From Bacillus sp. (in: firmicutes) (GTDB lineage: Bacteria; Bacillota; Bacilli; Bacillales; Cytobacillaceae), in the NCBI GenBank assembly GCA_011524525.1, contig WTKE01000111.1:1-39418 (forward strand): DNA of 39,418 nucleotides. The letters run 5' to 3'. The translations under genes were made by a program, and so were the position numbers. The notes beneath the pieces were generated by a model. That model saw nothing but the letters and a program-made list of their open reading frames with translations. It was not told the DNA's origin and did not search any database. Of this stretch, positions 7,554-17,017 are shown piece after piece; the stretch's first letter is position 1, and every line of letters begins with the position of its first letter.

Positions 7554-8310
7554 GAGATTCCAACTCCTTCCATATTTCTTGGAATAGCTGAGTATAGTTT
7601 TCGTGATTTCTAGCTTGAAATGGAGAAAGTTCTCTTAACTCCTTAGGAACCTCAAATGACTTGTGAATTTGCCCAGGACGAGCAGAAAATAAATAAATTC
7701 GATCACTCATGGCGATTGCTTCTCCAATATCATGTGTGACGAGGATAGCTGTTTTCCCAAAGGATTTTAATGTCTCAGACACAAGATCCTCGAGTCGAAG
7801 CTTTGTTTGATAATCTAATGCAGAAAATGGTTCATCAAGCATAAGCAGCTTCGGTTCCGTTACTAAAGTTCTAACTAGTGCAACCCTTTGTCTCATACCG
7901 CCAGAGAGTTGCTTCGGATATTGTTTTTCATAGCCCTTTAATCCCATTTCTTCAAGAAGAGAAAAGGCATATTCCTTTTTAGCACTGTCTTCAATTCCAA
8001 AAATTTTTAAACCAAGCAATATATTTTCCTCGATGGTTTTCCAAGGAAATAAATAATCTTGCTGTAGCATATAACCGATCTTTTTCTTAGATTTGTTAAC
8101 AGATTGATTCTCAAGCAGGATGGTACCCTCTGTTGGTTGAAATAATCCTGCTATGATTGAAAGTAGGGTTGTTTTTCCGCATCCGCTCGGACCAAGGAAG
8201 GAAATGAATTCTCCTTCCTCGACTTCGAGTGAAATGTCGGAGAGGGCCGTTGTAGCAGAGGTCTTAGTAAAATACGTGTGATGAATATGTTCTAGCTTCA
8301 ATAAGCTCAT
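7546..8310 (-). CDS. ytlC: ABC transporter ATP-binding protein YtlC
   Basis: Cytoplasmic ATPase (254 aa) energising the YtlACD importer. Walker [10 protein letters not shown] is at residues 40-48, the Q-loop at LQQDYLFPW, the signature LSGGMRQR at 135-142, and Walker B LLMLDEP ends in Asp159-Glu160, followed by the D-loop SALD and the switch His in LVTHD. This is the SsuB/TauB type. The ATG at 8310 has GAGGTGG seven bases upstream. It lies 29 bases after ytlA and overlaps ytlD. Confidence 0.93.
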   Translation of the reverse strand: MSLLKLEHIHHTYFTKTSATTALSDISLEVEEGEFISFLGPSGCGKTTLLSIIAGLFQPTEGTILLENQSVNKSKKKIGYMLQQDYLFPWKTIEENILLGLKIFGIEDSAKKEYAFSLLEEMGLKGYEKQYPKQLSGGMRQRVALVRTLVTEPKLLMLDEPFSALDYQTKLRLEDLVSETLKSFGKTAILVTHDIGEAIAMSDRIYLFSARPGQIHKSFEVPKELRELSPFQARNHENYTQLFQEIWKELESLE

Positions 8311-8339
8311 AGTCGGCCACCTCGAAATTTTTAAAATTT

Positions 8340-9335
8340 TTATTTCATTACATCTTCGGCAATTTGGGTATTTACAAGCACGCTGTGATCTACTCTTTTT
8401 GGTAACTCGCCGGCTTCATCCATAATATTTTGAAGGTTTTCCCACTCTGCTTCATCAAGCACTGGATTAGTTGCGTAAGAGCCCTGGCTCTTGTATCGGT
8501 CAACCACCGTCTCAATTAAAGTTAAGTCGGTATCCTCGAAGTAAGGAGAAATGGCTTCAGCGATATCCTTTGCAGAATTATCGGCTACCCATTTTTGAGC
8601 TTTATAAATGGCTCTTGCAAATTTTTCAACCGTTTCTTTGTTTTCCGTCATATAGCTTTCTTTTGACATAAATGTTGTATACGGTACCATGCCTGACTCT
8701 GTTCCGAATGATGCGACAATATGACCTCTTCCTTCTTGTTCAAATACACTCGCAGTTGGTTCGAAAAGCTGGACAAAGTCGCCCGTTCCTGAAGCGAATG
8801 CACTTGAAATATTCGCAAAATCAATATTTTGGATCAAGTTCAGGTCGTTTTGTGGATCAATACCGTGCTGCTTTAGAACGAATTCCCCAACCATTTGTGG
8901 CATACCGCCTTTTCTTTGACCTAGAAAGGTGGATCCCTCCAACATATCCCACGAAAAATTATCAATTTTTTCACGAGATACAAGGAAAGTGCCATCTGTT
9001 TGTGTGAGTTGTGCAAAGTTGATGACTGGGTCATTTGCTTCTTGAGCATAAACGTAAATAGATGTTTCGGAACCAACAAGAGCAACATCAATACTATTCG
9101 ATAACAAGGCAGTCATTGTCTTGTCTCCACCTGAGGTAGTTGTTAGATCAACATCTAATCCTTCTTCTTCAAAAAAACCTTTCTCAATGGCAACATATTC
9201 AGGTGCATAGAAAATGGAACGGGTTACTTCACCAATCCGTACTTTTTGAACTTCTTCCTTGCTGCAGGCAGCAATCGGTATAATGAGAATGACGATTAGG
9301 AACATGGAAAAGAAAATCTTAAATGACTTTTTCAT
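8340..9335 (-). CDS. ytlA: ABC transporter substrate-binding lipoprotein YtlA
   Basis: First gene of the operon; a 331-aa lipoprotein that should capture the substrate outside the membrane. A signal peptide with lipobox IAAC places the lipidated residue at Cys24. The mature part has the SsuA/NMT1-like beginning VRIGEVTRSIFYAPEYVAIEKGFFEEEGLDV, and a hinge region typical of two-lobed periplasmic-binding folds (quoted over two motifs: FYAPEYVAIEKGFF and TTTSGGDKTMTALLS). The ribosome binding site TAAGGAGG is strong. The substrate remains unknown; sulfonate, nitrate or a pyrimidine are family possibilities. Confidence 0.9.
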   Translation of the reverse strand: MKKSFKIFFSMFLIVILIIPIAACSKEEVQKVRIGEVTRSIFYAPEYVAIEKGFFEEEGLDVDLTTTSGGDKTMTALLSNSIDVALVGSETSIYVYAQEANDPVINFAQLTQTDGTFLVSREKIDNFSWDMLEGSTFLGQRKGGMPQMVGEFVLKQHGIDPQNDLNLIQNIDFANISSAFASGTGDFVQLFEPTASVFEQEGRGHIVASFGTESGMVPYTTFMSKESYMTENKETVEKFARAIYKAQKWVADNSAKDIAEAISPYFEDTDLTLIETVVDRYKSQGSYATNPVLDEAEWENLQNIMDEAGELPKRVDHSVLVNTQIAEDVMK

Positions 9336-9467
9336 TTTATGGATAACCTCCTTAATAGATAAACATTTTTATGTGAACGGTTTGTGAGCCTAACATATCG
9401 TATGAAGTCTAAAAAAATGTGTGAATGCCTATATGAAAAACATGTGTAAGGGAGTGTAACAGAAGGT

Positions 9468-10247
9468 ATGTATACGCTAGAAATTATTGATATGGAGAGG
9501 TTTCCTTCACCTCACCCTCATGTAGAGTTATCGATCGTAACATATTATTCCGATGGATATAAGGTGAAAGGAATGTTAGCAGAACCTACAGGAGAGGAGA
9601 CTCTAGATGGTTTCTTATATTTGAGAGGTGGAATAAAAAGTGTAGGAAAGGTAAGACCATCTAGGTTGGTGCAATTTGCATGTGAAGGTTTTATTGTATT
9701 TGCTCCTTTTTACCGAGGGAATCAAGGTGGAGAAGGAAATGAAGATTTTGGTGGAAGTGATCGAGAAGATGCATTTGCAGGGTATCGTATTTTGCAGCAG
9801 CACTCAAGAGTGAGAAGGGTACATGTATTTGGATTTTCACGTGGTGGTGTGATGGCATTATTTACAGCCATCAAGTTTCCTGATACGGCCTCTCTCGTTA
9901 CCTGGGGTGGAGTAAGTGATATGAGTCTTACATATATGGAAAGAGAAGATTTAAGAAGGATGATGAAGAGAGTCATAGGTGGTACACCGACGAAATATCC
10001 AGATAGGTATAAATTTCGAACTCCATTGTATGATATTGAACAATTACGATGTCCAACTTTAATCATTCATGGATCGAAAGATCAAAATGTAAGTGTGAAC
10101 CATGCTCAAAGATTGGAAGAGAGGTTAAAGGATATGAGTTATCCAGTGGAAAGCTGGTATTTTGAGGAGTTGACACATTATTTTCCTCCGAGTATAAATC
10201 GAAAAGTCGTGACAGACTTAACTCAATGGATGAAAAACCAATCATAA
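9468..10247 (+). CDS. ytmA: Alpha/beta hydrolase YtmA (prolyl oligopeptidase-like)
   Basis: A 259-aa cytoplasmic serine hydrolase of the prolyl-oligopeptidase/dienelactone-hydrolase-like fold. The catalytic triad can be placed: Ser124 in GFSRGG, Asp205 in HGSKDQNV and His237 in ELTHYFP. An RGN motif (FYRGNQGG) near residue 82 is typical of these enzymes. The physiological substrate is unknown; an esterase or short-peptide hydrolase activity is an inference from the fold. It starts 34 bases ahead of ytmB and the two form the same pair as in B. subtilis, next to pckA. Confidence 0.85.
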   Translation: MYTLEIIDMERFPSPHPHVELSIVTYYSDGYKVKGMLAEPTGEETLDGFLYLRGGIKSVGKVRPSRLVQFACEGFIVFAPFYRGNQGGEGNEDFGGSDREDAFAGYRILQQHSRVRRVHVFGFSRGGVMALFTAIKFPDTASLVTWGGVSDMSLTYMEREDLRRMMKRVIGGTPTKYPDRYKFRTPLYDIEQLRCPTLIIHGSKDQNVSVNHAQRLEERLKDMSYPVESWYFEELTHYFPPSINRKVVTDLTQWMKNQS

Positions 10248-10281
10248 TAATGATAAAATATAAGAAAAGGAGTGGAGAATT

Positions 10282-10524
10282 ATGGGTATGCCATTAGAAC
10301 TTAATACAATGATTGTTACGAAGGGTAGAGAAAAGCGAATAGAGGAGAACCTGTTTTCCCTAACTAAAGAGGGATATCGCTTATATCCAATAGACATTCC
10401 TCTTGAGGTAAGAAGAACGATTGACGGGGAAGTTAGTGGCATGGCAGAAATTAAAAAGGTAATTTTAGAAAGTGAACAAACGACGATCGAGTATCAATTG
10501 ATCTCCTTACATTCATCCAATTAA
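10282..10524 (+). CDS. ytmB: YtmB, DUF2584 family protein
   Basis: An 80-aa soluble protein with the DUF2584 pattern: MPLELNTMIVTKGREKRIEE, then NLFSLTKEGYRLYPIDIPLEV. Predicted mainly beta. No catalytic motif is seen and the function is unknown. AAAAGGAGTGG precedes the ATG, and it is cotranscribed with ytmA by spacing. A strong terminator shared with convergent pckA begins at its stop codon. Confidence 0.85.
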   Translation: MGMPLELNTMIVTKGREKRIEENLFSLTKEGYRLYPIDIPLEVRRTIDGEVSGMAEIKKVILESEQTTIEYQLISLHSSN

Positions 10525-10558
10525 AAGAGCGTAATCGACTGATTACGCTCTTTTTTTA
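10523..10558. terminator. Bidirectional terminator ytmB / pckA
   Basis: 14-bp perfect stem AAAAGAGCGTAATC/GATTACGCTCTTTT (10523-10536 with 10541-10554) and a T run. It separates convergent ytmB and pckA. Confidence 0.9.
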
Positions 10559-12142
10559 TACTAAAGGACCGCCTTCTTCGATAATCTGTACTGAAACATT
10601 AGCAAATTTTTTAAAGTTATCTTTGAATTTAGTGGCTAATTCGTTCGCTTTAATCTGGTATGCCTCTTGGTCAGCCCATGTTCGGTTTGGCTGAAGAACA
10701 TCATCCGGAACACCAGGAACATGTAGGGGAATCTCCAATCCGAAAATTGGATCTTTACATGTTTCTACATGGTTGAGTTCTCCTTCGAGAGCTGCCTGTA
10801 CCATGGAGCGGGTGTATGATAGCTTCATTCTACTTCCAACTCCATATTCCCCACCAGTCCAGCCTGTATTCACTAGATAAACCTTCGCATTATGTTCGTC
10901 AATCTTTGACCCTAGCATTTCTGCATAGCGAGTTGCTTCTAATGGTAGGAAAGGGGAACCAAAGCAAGTTGAAAATGTTGCTTGTGGTGAAGTGATTCCT
11001 TGTTCCGTACCAGCAAGTTTTGATGTGTATCCGCTTAAGAAATGGTACATCGCTTGTTCCTTAGATAGCTTTGCAATGGGAGGTAGTACCCCAAAAGCAT
11101 CTGCTGTTAGGAATATTATTGTATTTGGATGACCAGCGACACTTGGATCCACGATATTACTTATAGATTGGATAGGATAAGCAGCACGCGTATTCTCCGT
11201 TAATGTTCCATCATCATAGTCAGCGACTCGTGATTCCTTATTCAGCACGACATTCTCTAATACAGATCCAAAATTAATGGCGTCGAAGATTTGAGGCTCT
11301 TTTTCTCTTGAAAGGTTGATGCACTTAGCGTAGCAGCCTCCTTCAATATTAAAGACACCGTTAGCTGACCAGCCGTGTTCATCATCTCCGATTAGGCGGC
11401 GATTCGCATCAGCAGATAAGGTCGTTTTACCTGTGCCTGATAAGCCGAAGAATAAAGCAACATCACCTTCAACACCGACATTTGCTGAGCAGTGCATAGG
11501 GAGTATATTATTTTCAGGCAGTAAGTAATTCATAATGGAGAAAATGGATTTCTTCATCTCCCCTGCATATTCTGTACCGCCGATTAATACGGTCTTTCTT
11601 TCAAAGGAGACAATGATAAAAGTCTCAGACTTCGTTCCATCTATAATCGGGTCGGCTTTAAAGTTGGGAGCCGAAATGACTGTGAATTGTTCCTCATGAG
11701 TCAAAAGCTCTTCTGCTGTTGGTCTAATGAATAATTGGTGGGCAAAGAGATTATGCCAAGCATACTCATTTACTACTTGTATGGGTAGACGATGTTTCTT
11801 ATCTGCGCCAGCAAACCCCTTGAAAACAAACAACTCATCTCTATCTTTCAAGTAACTTAGTACTTTATTATATAAACGTTCAAATACTTCTGGAGAGATT
11901 GGTTGATTAACAGCTCCCCAGTCAATCTTGTCCTTTGTAGAAGCTTCTTCAACAATGTATTTGTCTTTTGGAGACCGACCAGTATATTTTCCTGTTGTTG
12001 CACGTACTGCTCCTGTCGAAGTCAATACACCTTCGTTTCTAGTAAGAACCTTTTCGACTAATTGTGGTACAGATAGTTGCACATGCACATGACCAGAGGC
12101 TAACAATTCACTTAATTGGTTAGAAATACGGACAGAGTTCAT
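10556..12142 (-). CDS. pckA: Phosphoenolpyruvate carboxykinase (ATP)
   Basis: PckA decarboxylates and phosphorylates oxaloacetate to phosphoenolpyruvate with ATP, the entry step of gluconeogenesis, in the cytoplasm. The 528-aa length is normal for the ATP-dependent family. Visible are the substrate-binding GRSPKDK (about 55-61), the kinase-1a P-loop GLSGTGKTT (233-241), the metal-binding LIGDDEHGW (250-258) and NTGWTGG near the C-terminal third. It is divergent from metK. A CcpN-type operator on its -10 box predicts repression under glycolytic conditions, as known for B. subtilis pckA. Confidence 0.97.
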   Translation of the reverse strand: MNSVRISNQLSELLASGHVHVQLSVPQLVEKVLTRNEGVLTSTGAVRATTGKYTGRSPKDKYIVEEASTKDKIDWGAVNQPISPEVFERLYNKVLSYLKDRDELFVFKGFAGADKKHRLPIQVVNEYAWHNLFAHQLFIRPTAEELLTHEEQFTVISAPNFKADPIIDGTKSETFIIVSFERKTVLIGGTEYAGEMKKSIFSIMNYLLPENNILPMHCSANVGVEGDVALFFGLSGTGKTTLSADANRRLIGDDEHGWSANGVFNIEGGCYAKCINLSREKEPQIFDAINFGSVLENVVLNKESRVADYDDGTLTENTRAAYPIQSISNIVDPSVAGHPNTIIFLTADAFGVLPPIAKLSKEQAMYHFLSGYTSKLAGTEQGITSPQATFSTCFGSPFLPLEATRYAEMLGSKIDEHNAKVYLVNTGWTGGEYGVGSRMKLSYTRSMVQAALEGELNHVETCKDPIFGLEIPLHVPGVPDDVLQPNRTWADQEAYQIKANELATKFKDNFKKFANVSVQIIEEGGPLV

Positions 12143-12404
12143 CTGATGACTACCTACCTTTATTTGTTATTTTTTAATTAGTATAACACATTAACTTAAT
12201 TAGTCTATACTATTTATAAAAATATTAGAGGGTGCAAGAAAAAACATCATAATCGACCTATTTATTACGTTTTTGGATCATAAAAACCTGAATTTGAGTT
12301 AATAGTCTATACTATAATTAGAAGGCATGAATCAATAGAAGGAAATATGAGGATAACAGTTGCTCATTATTTGGAGAATGAACCAACTATTTTTCATAAA
12401 GATG
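12143..12404. other. Divergent pckA/metK intergenic region
   Basis: No gene is visible. Apart from the pckA promoter, the 13-mer TAGTCTATACTAT occurs twice in direct orientation (12201-12213 and 12303-12315), 102 bases apart. Both copies agree with the CcpN box at 9 of 11 positions on the plus strand, so they may be auxiliary operators. Confidence 0.5.
12180..12208 (-). promoter_or_regulatory. pckA promoter with CcpN-type operator
   Basis: On the minus strand TGTGTTATACT (12180-12190) matches the CcpN box described for gapB and pckA of B. subtilis (TRTGHYATAYW) at all 11 positions. It contains the -10 hexamer TATACT (12180-12185). A weak -35 (TAGACT, about 12203-12208) lies 17 bases upstream. 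Binding here would overlap RNA polymerase. Confidence 0.68.
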
Positions 12405-12434
12405 TTGACAGTATTTGACGAAGTACGGTATTAT
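12405..12434 (+). promoter_or_regulatory. Sigma-A promoter of the metK leader
   Basis: Consensus -35 TTGACA (12405-12410), an 18-base spacer and -10 TATTAT (12429-12434). Transcription should start about 12 bases before the S-box aptamer. Confidence 0.8.
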
Positions 12435-12453
12435 TCTACATTGAACGGATACT

Positions 12454-12650
12454 CTCTTATCCCGAGCTGGTGGAGGGACAGGCCCTATGAAACCCAGCAA
12501 CCTGCTTTAATAATTAATTACAGTATCTGTAATTAATATAAAAGAGAAGGTGCTAACCTGAGGCAAGGATTTCAGTCCTTGAACGATAAGAGCGAAAGGC
12601 GCAAATTACTTTGCTATCACCCTTTCCTCAAGCAGGGAAGGTTTTTTATT
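12454..12650 (+). promoter_or_regulatory. SAM-I riboswitch (S-box) controlling metK
   Basis: The aptamer runs from CTCTTATC (12454-12461) to GATAAGAG (12585-12592), which pair as P1. Between them are the conserved GAG-x-GGTGGAGGGAC, CCCTATGAAACCC, GCAACC and AGGTGCTAA blocks and a P4 hairpin. An AT-rich 11-bp hairpin (12513-12523 with 12527-12537) extends P3. A terminator follows: CCTTTCCT (12621-12628) with AGGGAAGG (12634-12641) and six Ts. High SAM should stop transcription before metK, which makes SAM: product feedback. Confidence 0.95.
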
Positions 12651-12815
12651 TTGCATAAAGTTTTTATTCGGGTGGGTAATTTTTCAAACCTCCATAATAA
12701 AAACGGCATGTTTATTTCATACTACTTAGGGAATGAGTTCCGTATCAATTGGAAGGTTTTGTTTATATACTAAGCATACCTTTTTCTCAAGTATAAATAA
12801 ATAGGAGGTCAGGAG

Positions 12816-14018
12816 ATGTCAAAAAAACGTCGTTTATTTACATCCGAGTCAGTGACTGAAGGTCATCCAGATAAAATCAGTGACCAAATATCAGACTCAA
12901 TTTTAGATGCTATCTTAGCAAAAGACGCAAATGCTCGTGTTGCTGCAGAAACGTCAGTAACAACAGGTTTAGTATTAGTTGCTGGGGAAATTACAACCTC
13001 TACATACGTAGATATTCCAAAGATTGTTCGTGAAACAATTAAGGAAATTGGGTATACCCGTGCAAAGTATGGTTTCGATTCTGAAACTTGTGCGGTTTTA
13101 ACTTCAATTGATGAGCAATCTGCTGATATTGCAATGGGAGTTGACCAAGCACTAGAAGCACGTGAAGGCTCTATGTCTGATGAAGAAATCGATGCAATTG
13201 GAGCAGGTGACCAAGGGTTAATGTTTGGTTTTGCTTGTAACGAGACAAAGGAGCTTATGCCTCTTCCGATTTCTTTAGCACATAAACTAGCTCGCAGACT
13301 AACTGAAGTTCGTAAGGATGATGTTCTTCCTTATCTTCGTCCTGATGGTAAAACTCAGGTTACCGTTGAATACGATGAAAATAATAAGCCAGTTCGTATC
13401 GATACAATTGTTATTTCAACACAGCACCATCCTGAAGTAACTTTGGAGCAAATTCAACGTAATCTTAAAGAGTATGTTATTAACCCTGTTGTACCAGAAG
13501 AGTTAATTGATGAAAATACAAAGTATTTCATTAACCCAACTGGTCGTTTCGTAATCGGTGGACCACAAGGTGACGCTGGATTAACTGGACGTAAGATTAT
13601 TGTAGATACGTACGGTGGTTATGCTCGTCACGGTGGCGGTGCATTCTCTGGTAAGGATCCTACAAAGGTTGACCGTTCGGCTGCTTACGCTGCTCGTTAT
13701 GTAGCGAAGAATCTTGTTGCTGCAGGTCTAGCTGATAAAGTAGAAGTACAGCTTGCATACGCAATCGGTGTTGCGCATCCAGTATCTATCTCTATTGATA
13801 CCTTTGGTACTAGCGAAGTAAGTGAAGAAGTTCTAATTGAAGTGGTACGTAATAACTTCGATCTTCGTCCAGCTGGAATCATTAAAATGCTTGATTTAAG
13901 ACGTCCTATCTATAAGCAAACTGCTGCTTATGGTCACTTTGGTCGTACAGATGTAGATCTTCCATGGGAGCGTACAGATAAAGCGGACACGCTTCGTAAG
14001 GAAGCTCTTGAAAGATAA
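12816..14018 (+). CDS. metK: S-adenosylmethionine synthetase
   Basis: MetK makes SAM from methionine and ATP in the cytoplasm. At 400 aa it has normal length. The N-terminal [16 protein letters not shown] (ATP and metal site), the signature hexapeptide GAGDQG in the middle, and the P-loop-like [16 protein letters not shown] are all intact. The ATG follows AATAGGAGGT. A 165-base stretch separates it from the S-box terminator. Its product feeds the methyl cycle that includes luxS in this window, and the SAM-dependent enzymes ytqA and ytqB. A strong terminator follows. Confidence 0.98.
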   Translation: MSKKRRLFTSESVTEGHPDKISDQISDSILDAILAKDANARVAAETSVTTGLVLVAGEITTSTYVDIPKIVRETIKEIGYTRAKYGFDSETCAVLTSIDEQSADIAMGVDQALEAREGSMSDEEIDAIGAGDQGLMFGFACNETKELMPLPISLAHKLARRLTEVRKDDVLPYLRPDGKTQVTVEYDENNKPVRIDTIVISTQHHPEVTLEQIQRNLKEYVINPVVPEELIDENTKYFINPTGRFVIGGPQGDAGLTGRKIIVDTYGGYARHGGGAFSGKDPTKVDRSAAYAARYVAKNLVAAGLADKVEVQLAYAIGVAHPVSISIDTFGTSEVSEEVLIEVVRNNFDLRPAGIIKMLDLRRPIYKQTAAYGHFGRTDVDLPWERTDKADTLRKEALER

Positions 14019-14038
14019 TTTTAATAGTAGGAAATCAG

Positions 14039-14075
14039 CCGGGAGTTACAGAAAATTTGTAACTCCCGGTTTTTC
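14039..14075 (+). terminator. Terminator of metK
   Basis: Perfect 12-bp stem CCGGGAGTTACA/TGTAACTCCCGG (14039-14050 with 14058-14069) followed by TTTTTC. Confidence 0.92.
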
Positions 14076-14260
14076 TTTACGTCTATATGGGTATGGTGGT
14101 TTAGATGCATAAAGGGATGTAAACAATGGGTAGTAAGCTTGAATTTTTAGGAAATGGTTAATTTGACCGTGCGATTCGATAATTTTAGTGGTAGTATTAA
14201 TAGGTATTCTTTCTGAATGGAAGATTAAACTCGTAAGAACGGAGTAGGTGAGTTACATAC

Positions 14261-16156
14261 ATGTGTGGTTTTATTGGATGTGTTCATGACAAATCGCAAG
14301 TGTTTAGTGATGGACAAAAACAACAATTTGAAAATATGAATAATGTGATTACGCATCGAGGACCTGATGATGATGGATATTTCTATGATTCTCATGTTCA
14401 ATTTGGGTTTCGTCGATTAAGTATCATTGATATAGAAAGCGGGCATCAACCTCTTCATTTTGAAAACGAAAGATACTGGATTATCTTTAACGGGGAAATA
14501 TATAACTATGTTGAGCTAAGAGAAGAACTACTGGCAGAAGGGATAACCTTTGCAACAAGCTCCGATACAGAAGTAATTATTGCCCTGTATAGTCATCTGA
14601 AGGAAAAAGCTGTGGAGAAGCTTCGTGGAATGTTTTCCTTTGTTATTTGGGATAAGGTTGAAAAGACACTTTATGGTGCACGTGATCCATTTGGCATCAA
14701 GCCTTTCTTCTATTTTGATGACGGGGAAAAGACATTCTTTGCATCTGAGAAAAAGAGTATTTTACTCGCATTGCAAAACGATGTATTAAACTATGATTCT
14801 TTACAGTACTACTTAACGTATCAGTTTGTTCCTGAGCCATATACCATGTCAGAAGGAATTTCAAAATTAGAACCGGGACACTATTTTACAAAGAAAATCG
14901 GATCTGAAATGGAGATTAAGCGTTATTGGAAGGCTCATTTCCACCCTGTTAGAAAATCAGAAAGTGATTTTGTAAAGGAAATTAAAGATGTTCTTTTTGA
15001 TTCTGTCAAAATTCATATGAGAAGTGATGTGCCTGTCGGTTCATTCCTTTCTGGTGGAATTGACTCCTCCATTATTGCATCGATTGCAAAGGAATTTCAT
15101 CCGTCCATTAAAACATTCTCTGTTGGTTTTGATCATAATGGATTTAGTGAGATTGATGTTGCTAAGGAAACGGCTGATAAACTTGGAGTAGAAAATATTA
15201 GTTATATCATTACTCCAGAAGAGTATATGAATGAAGTGCCAAAGATTATGTGGCATATGGACGATCCGCTTGCAGACCCTGCATGTGTACCTTTATATTT
15301 TGTGGCACGTGAAGCACGTAAGCACGTTACGGTGGTTCTATCTGGAGAAGGGGCAGATGAGCTATTTGGCGGCTACAATATTTATAGAGAGCCTCAGAGT
15401 CTAGAAGTGTTTAATAAAATTCCACAGGTTGGAAAAGCATTTTTACGTTTACTAGCGAAAATGATGCCAGAAGGTATGCGTGGGAAAAGCTTTATTGAAC
15501 GTGGTTTAACTCCTTTAGAAGAACGCTATATCGGAAATGCCAAAATGTTTAGTGAGTTGGAAAAGAGTGATCTTCTAAATACCTATAACAAAGGTTTAGA
15601 TTTCACGAATATCACAAAGCCTCTATATAAAGAAAGTGAAGGCTACGATCCAGTTGACCGTATGCAGTATATAGATATTCACACATGGATGCGTGGAGAT
15701 ATTTTATTAAAGGCTGACAAAATGACCATGGCTCATTCGTTAGAGCTACGTGTCCCATTTTTAGATAAAGCCGTTTTTGAGATTGCTTCTAAGATTCCAA
15801 CAAGTTTAAAAACAGCTAACGGAACAACGAAGTACGTTCTTAGAAAAGCAGCAGAAGGAATTGTGCCAGAACATGTTCTTAATCGTAAAAAGCTAGGCTT
15901 CCCTGTTCCAATTCGTCATTGGTTAAAGGCTGAGATGAATGAGTGGGCGAAGACAATTATTAGAGAAAGTGATACAGATTATTTATTAAATAAGACGTAT
16001 GTTCTTCAATTGCTTGAGGATCACTGCCAAGGAAAAGCTGATAATAGCAGAAAGATTTGGACGGTGCTCATGTTTATGGTATGGCATCAGATATATGTAG
16101 AAAAAAAGTATTCCTTCGAGAAGGAATACTTAGCGGAAAAAGTGTTACAAAGCTAA
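14261..16156 (+). CDS. asnB: Asparagine synthetase (glutamine-hydrolysing) AsnB
   Basis: A 631-aa two-domain amidotransferase. The N-terminal glutaminase starts with the nucleophile Cys2 (MCGFIG) and contains THRGPDDDG and FNGEIYN. The C-terminal synthetase has the pyrophosphate loop SGGIDSS (264-270) and LSGEGADELFGGY. It transfers ammonia from glutamine to aspartate, or to meso-diaminopimelate in peptidoglycan precursors, as reported for B. subtilis AsnB. GGAGTAGGTG precedes the ATG by ten bases. The stop TAA directly abuts the stop of the next gene on the other strand. That gene's terminator hairpin lies within the last asnB codons (16106-16131). Confidence 0.93.
   Translation: MCGFIGCVHDKSQVFSDGQKQQFENMNNVITHRGPDDDGYFYDSHVQFGFRRLSIIDIESGHQPLHFENERYWIIFNGEIYNYVELREELLAEGITFATSSDTEVIIALYSHLKEKAVEKLRGMFSFVIWDKVEKTLYGARDPFGIKPFFYFDDGEKTFFASEKKSILLALQNDVLNYDSLQYYLTYQFVPEPYTMSEGISKLEPGHYFTKKIGSEMEIKRYWKAHFHPVRKSESDFVKEIKDVLFDSVKIHMRSDVPVGSFLSGGIDSSIIASIAKEFHPSIKTFSVGFDHNGFSEIDVAKETADKLGVENISYIITPEEYMNEVPKIMWHMDDPLADPACVPLYFVAREARKHVTVVLSGEGADELFGGYNIYREPQSLEVFNKIPQVGKAFLRLLAKMMPEGMRGKSFIERGLTPLEERYIGNAKMFSELEKSDLLNTYNKGLDFTNITKPLYKESEGYDPVDRMQYIDIHTWMRGDILLKADKMTMAHSLELRVPFLDKAVFEIASKIPTSLKTANGTTKYVLRKAAEGIVPEHVLNRKKLGFPVPIRHWLKAEMNEWAKTIIRESDTDYLLNKTYVLQLLEDHCQGKADNSRKIWTVLMFMVWHQIYVEKKYSFEKEYLAEKVLQS
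16101..16131 (-). terminator. Terminator of the C39-like gene, inside asnB
   Basis: Perfect 11-bp stem (16106-16116 with 16121-16131) with loop CGAG on the plus strand. Read on the minus strand it is followed by a run of Ts (16107-16101), so it terminates the minus-strand gene at 16157-17017 although it lies in the coding sequence of asnB. The plus side is followed by AGCGGAAAAAG and is not a terminator. Confidence 0.75.
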
Positions 16157-17017
16157 TTAGCGAGGGAGGTAGGTAATTGCCTGACTTCCCATTTGCACCC
16201 AGGATTCTTCAAAATCCATTATGGGTGCTTTTTTATTTTTTTCACCTGTTAATGGATCGTTAAAGTATACATACTCCTTATCAAAGCCTGTTAATAAAAC
16301 AGAGTGTTCTTTGTAAGTAATATCAATTACACCACTTGGAGTATGCCAAGTCACAAATTGATTGGATGACAGCTTTTTAAAAGAGGTGTTGGTGATCACC
16401 CAGACAGGCCGCTTGTCAGAAAGGTGTATTTTTAGATCATTAAAAGGTGAACCAGTTAAATCTTCAATTTGTCCAGGTAAATATTTTTCAGCTAGTTCTT
16501 TAATAGGTTTATGGTACACGCCTAAACCAGGCACTTCTTTTGTATACATGCTTCCGACAAAGCCGTCATTAGGATGACCGTAGTAAACCTTTCCACCGGA
16601 CACTCTGTAGGCTGTATTGTCTTTCTTAATTTCTTTAGCAAGAGTCATCTTATCTACTGATATTTTTGCGTATTGTAACAGCATAGCTAAACTCGTAACT
16701 TCACAGCCGCGTGGAAGTTCAGGAAGTTGGTTGATGACTGGTGCATCTAACAGAACGGTTTGTTCTAAAGGAATAATCGTAAGATCGACCTGGTCATTGA
16801 TAAAAGTGTTCGTCGAACGAAGAGGGGCTTGTACCCAGGTTTTCATTCGACCTACAGCCTCCGCAATATGTGGTGTTTGTGCTAAGATGAAGAACCCTAG
16901 TAAAACCATTGCGATAATGGAAAAAGAAGTTTTAAGAGAAGGACTCTTCTTTATAAGGTGTGTGAAAATTAATAGTAGGATGATTAATGTCCCTATTAAT
17001 ATAATTAGTGTAATCAT
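16157..17017 (-). CDS. Membrane-anchored C39-like cysteine peptidase
   Basis: A 286-aa protein with two N-terminal hydrophobic segments (about 2-21 and 31-48) and a C-terminal papain-like C39_2 domain, as in YvpB-type proteins. The likely active residues are Cys105 (PRGCEVTSLAML), His238 (KEHSVLLTGF) and Asn253/Asp254 (YFNDPLTG). The topology suggests the domain faces outside. The substrate is unknown; peptide or cell-wall cross-link cleavage is an inference. Reading may begin at a GTG three codons upstream (17026), but the ATG at 17017 with GGTGGTG before it is more likely. The gene converges on asnB with no gap. I do not recognise a Bacillus gene name. Confidence 0.78.
   Translation of the reverse strand: MITLIILIGTLIILLLIFTHLIKKSPSLKTSFSIIAMVLLGFFILAQTPHIAEAVGRMKTWVQAPLRSTNTFINDQVDLTIIPLEQTVLLDAPVINQLPELPRGCEVTSLAMLLQYAKISVDKMTLAKEIKKDNTAYRVSGGKVYYGHPNDGFVGSMYTKEVPGLGVYHKPIKELAEKYLPGQIEDLTGSPFNDLKIHLSDKRPVWVITNTSFKKLSSNQFVTWHTPSGVIDITYKEHSVLLTGFDKEYVYFNDPLTGEKNKKAPIMDFEESWVQMGSQAITYLPR

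Noticed and set aside
8672-9007. 111-codon plus-strand frame within ytlA
   Set aside because: Opposite to a well-supported lipoprotein gene with no start signal; a shadow.
9371-9385. cre-like sequence upstream of ytlA
   Set aside because: ATGTGAACGGTTTGT misses two fixed positions of the cre consensus and lies in AT-rich DNA, so it is not called.
12579-12773. Open frame of 64 codons before metK
   Set aside because: It overlaps the S-box aptamer, the riboswitch terminator and the metK leader, has no ribosome binding site and a composition unlike neighbouring proteins.
14075-14260. T-box or other leader for asnB
   Set aside because: No T-box core (GGTGGTACCGCG) or specifier stem is present and no convincing promoter was found.
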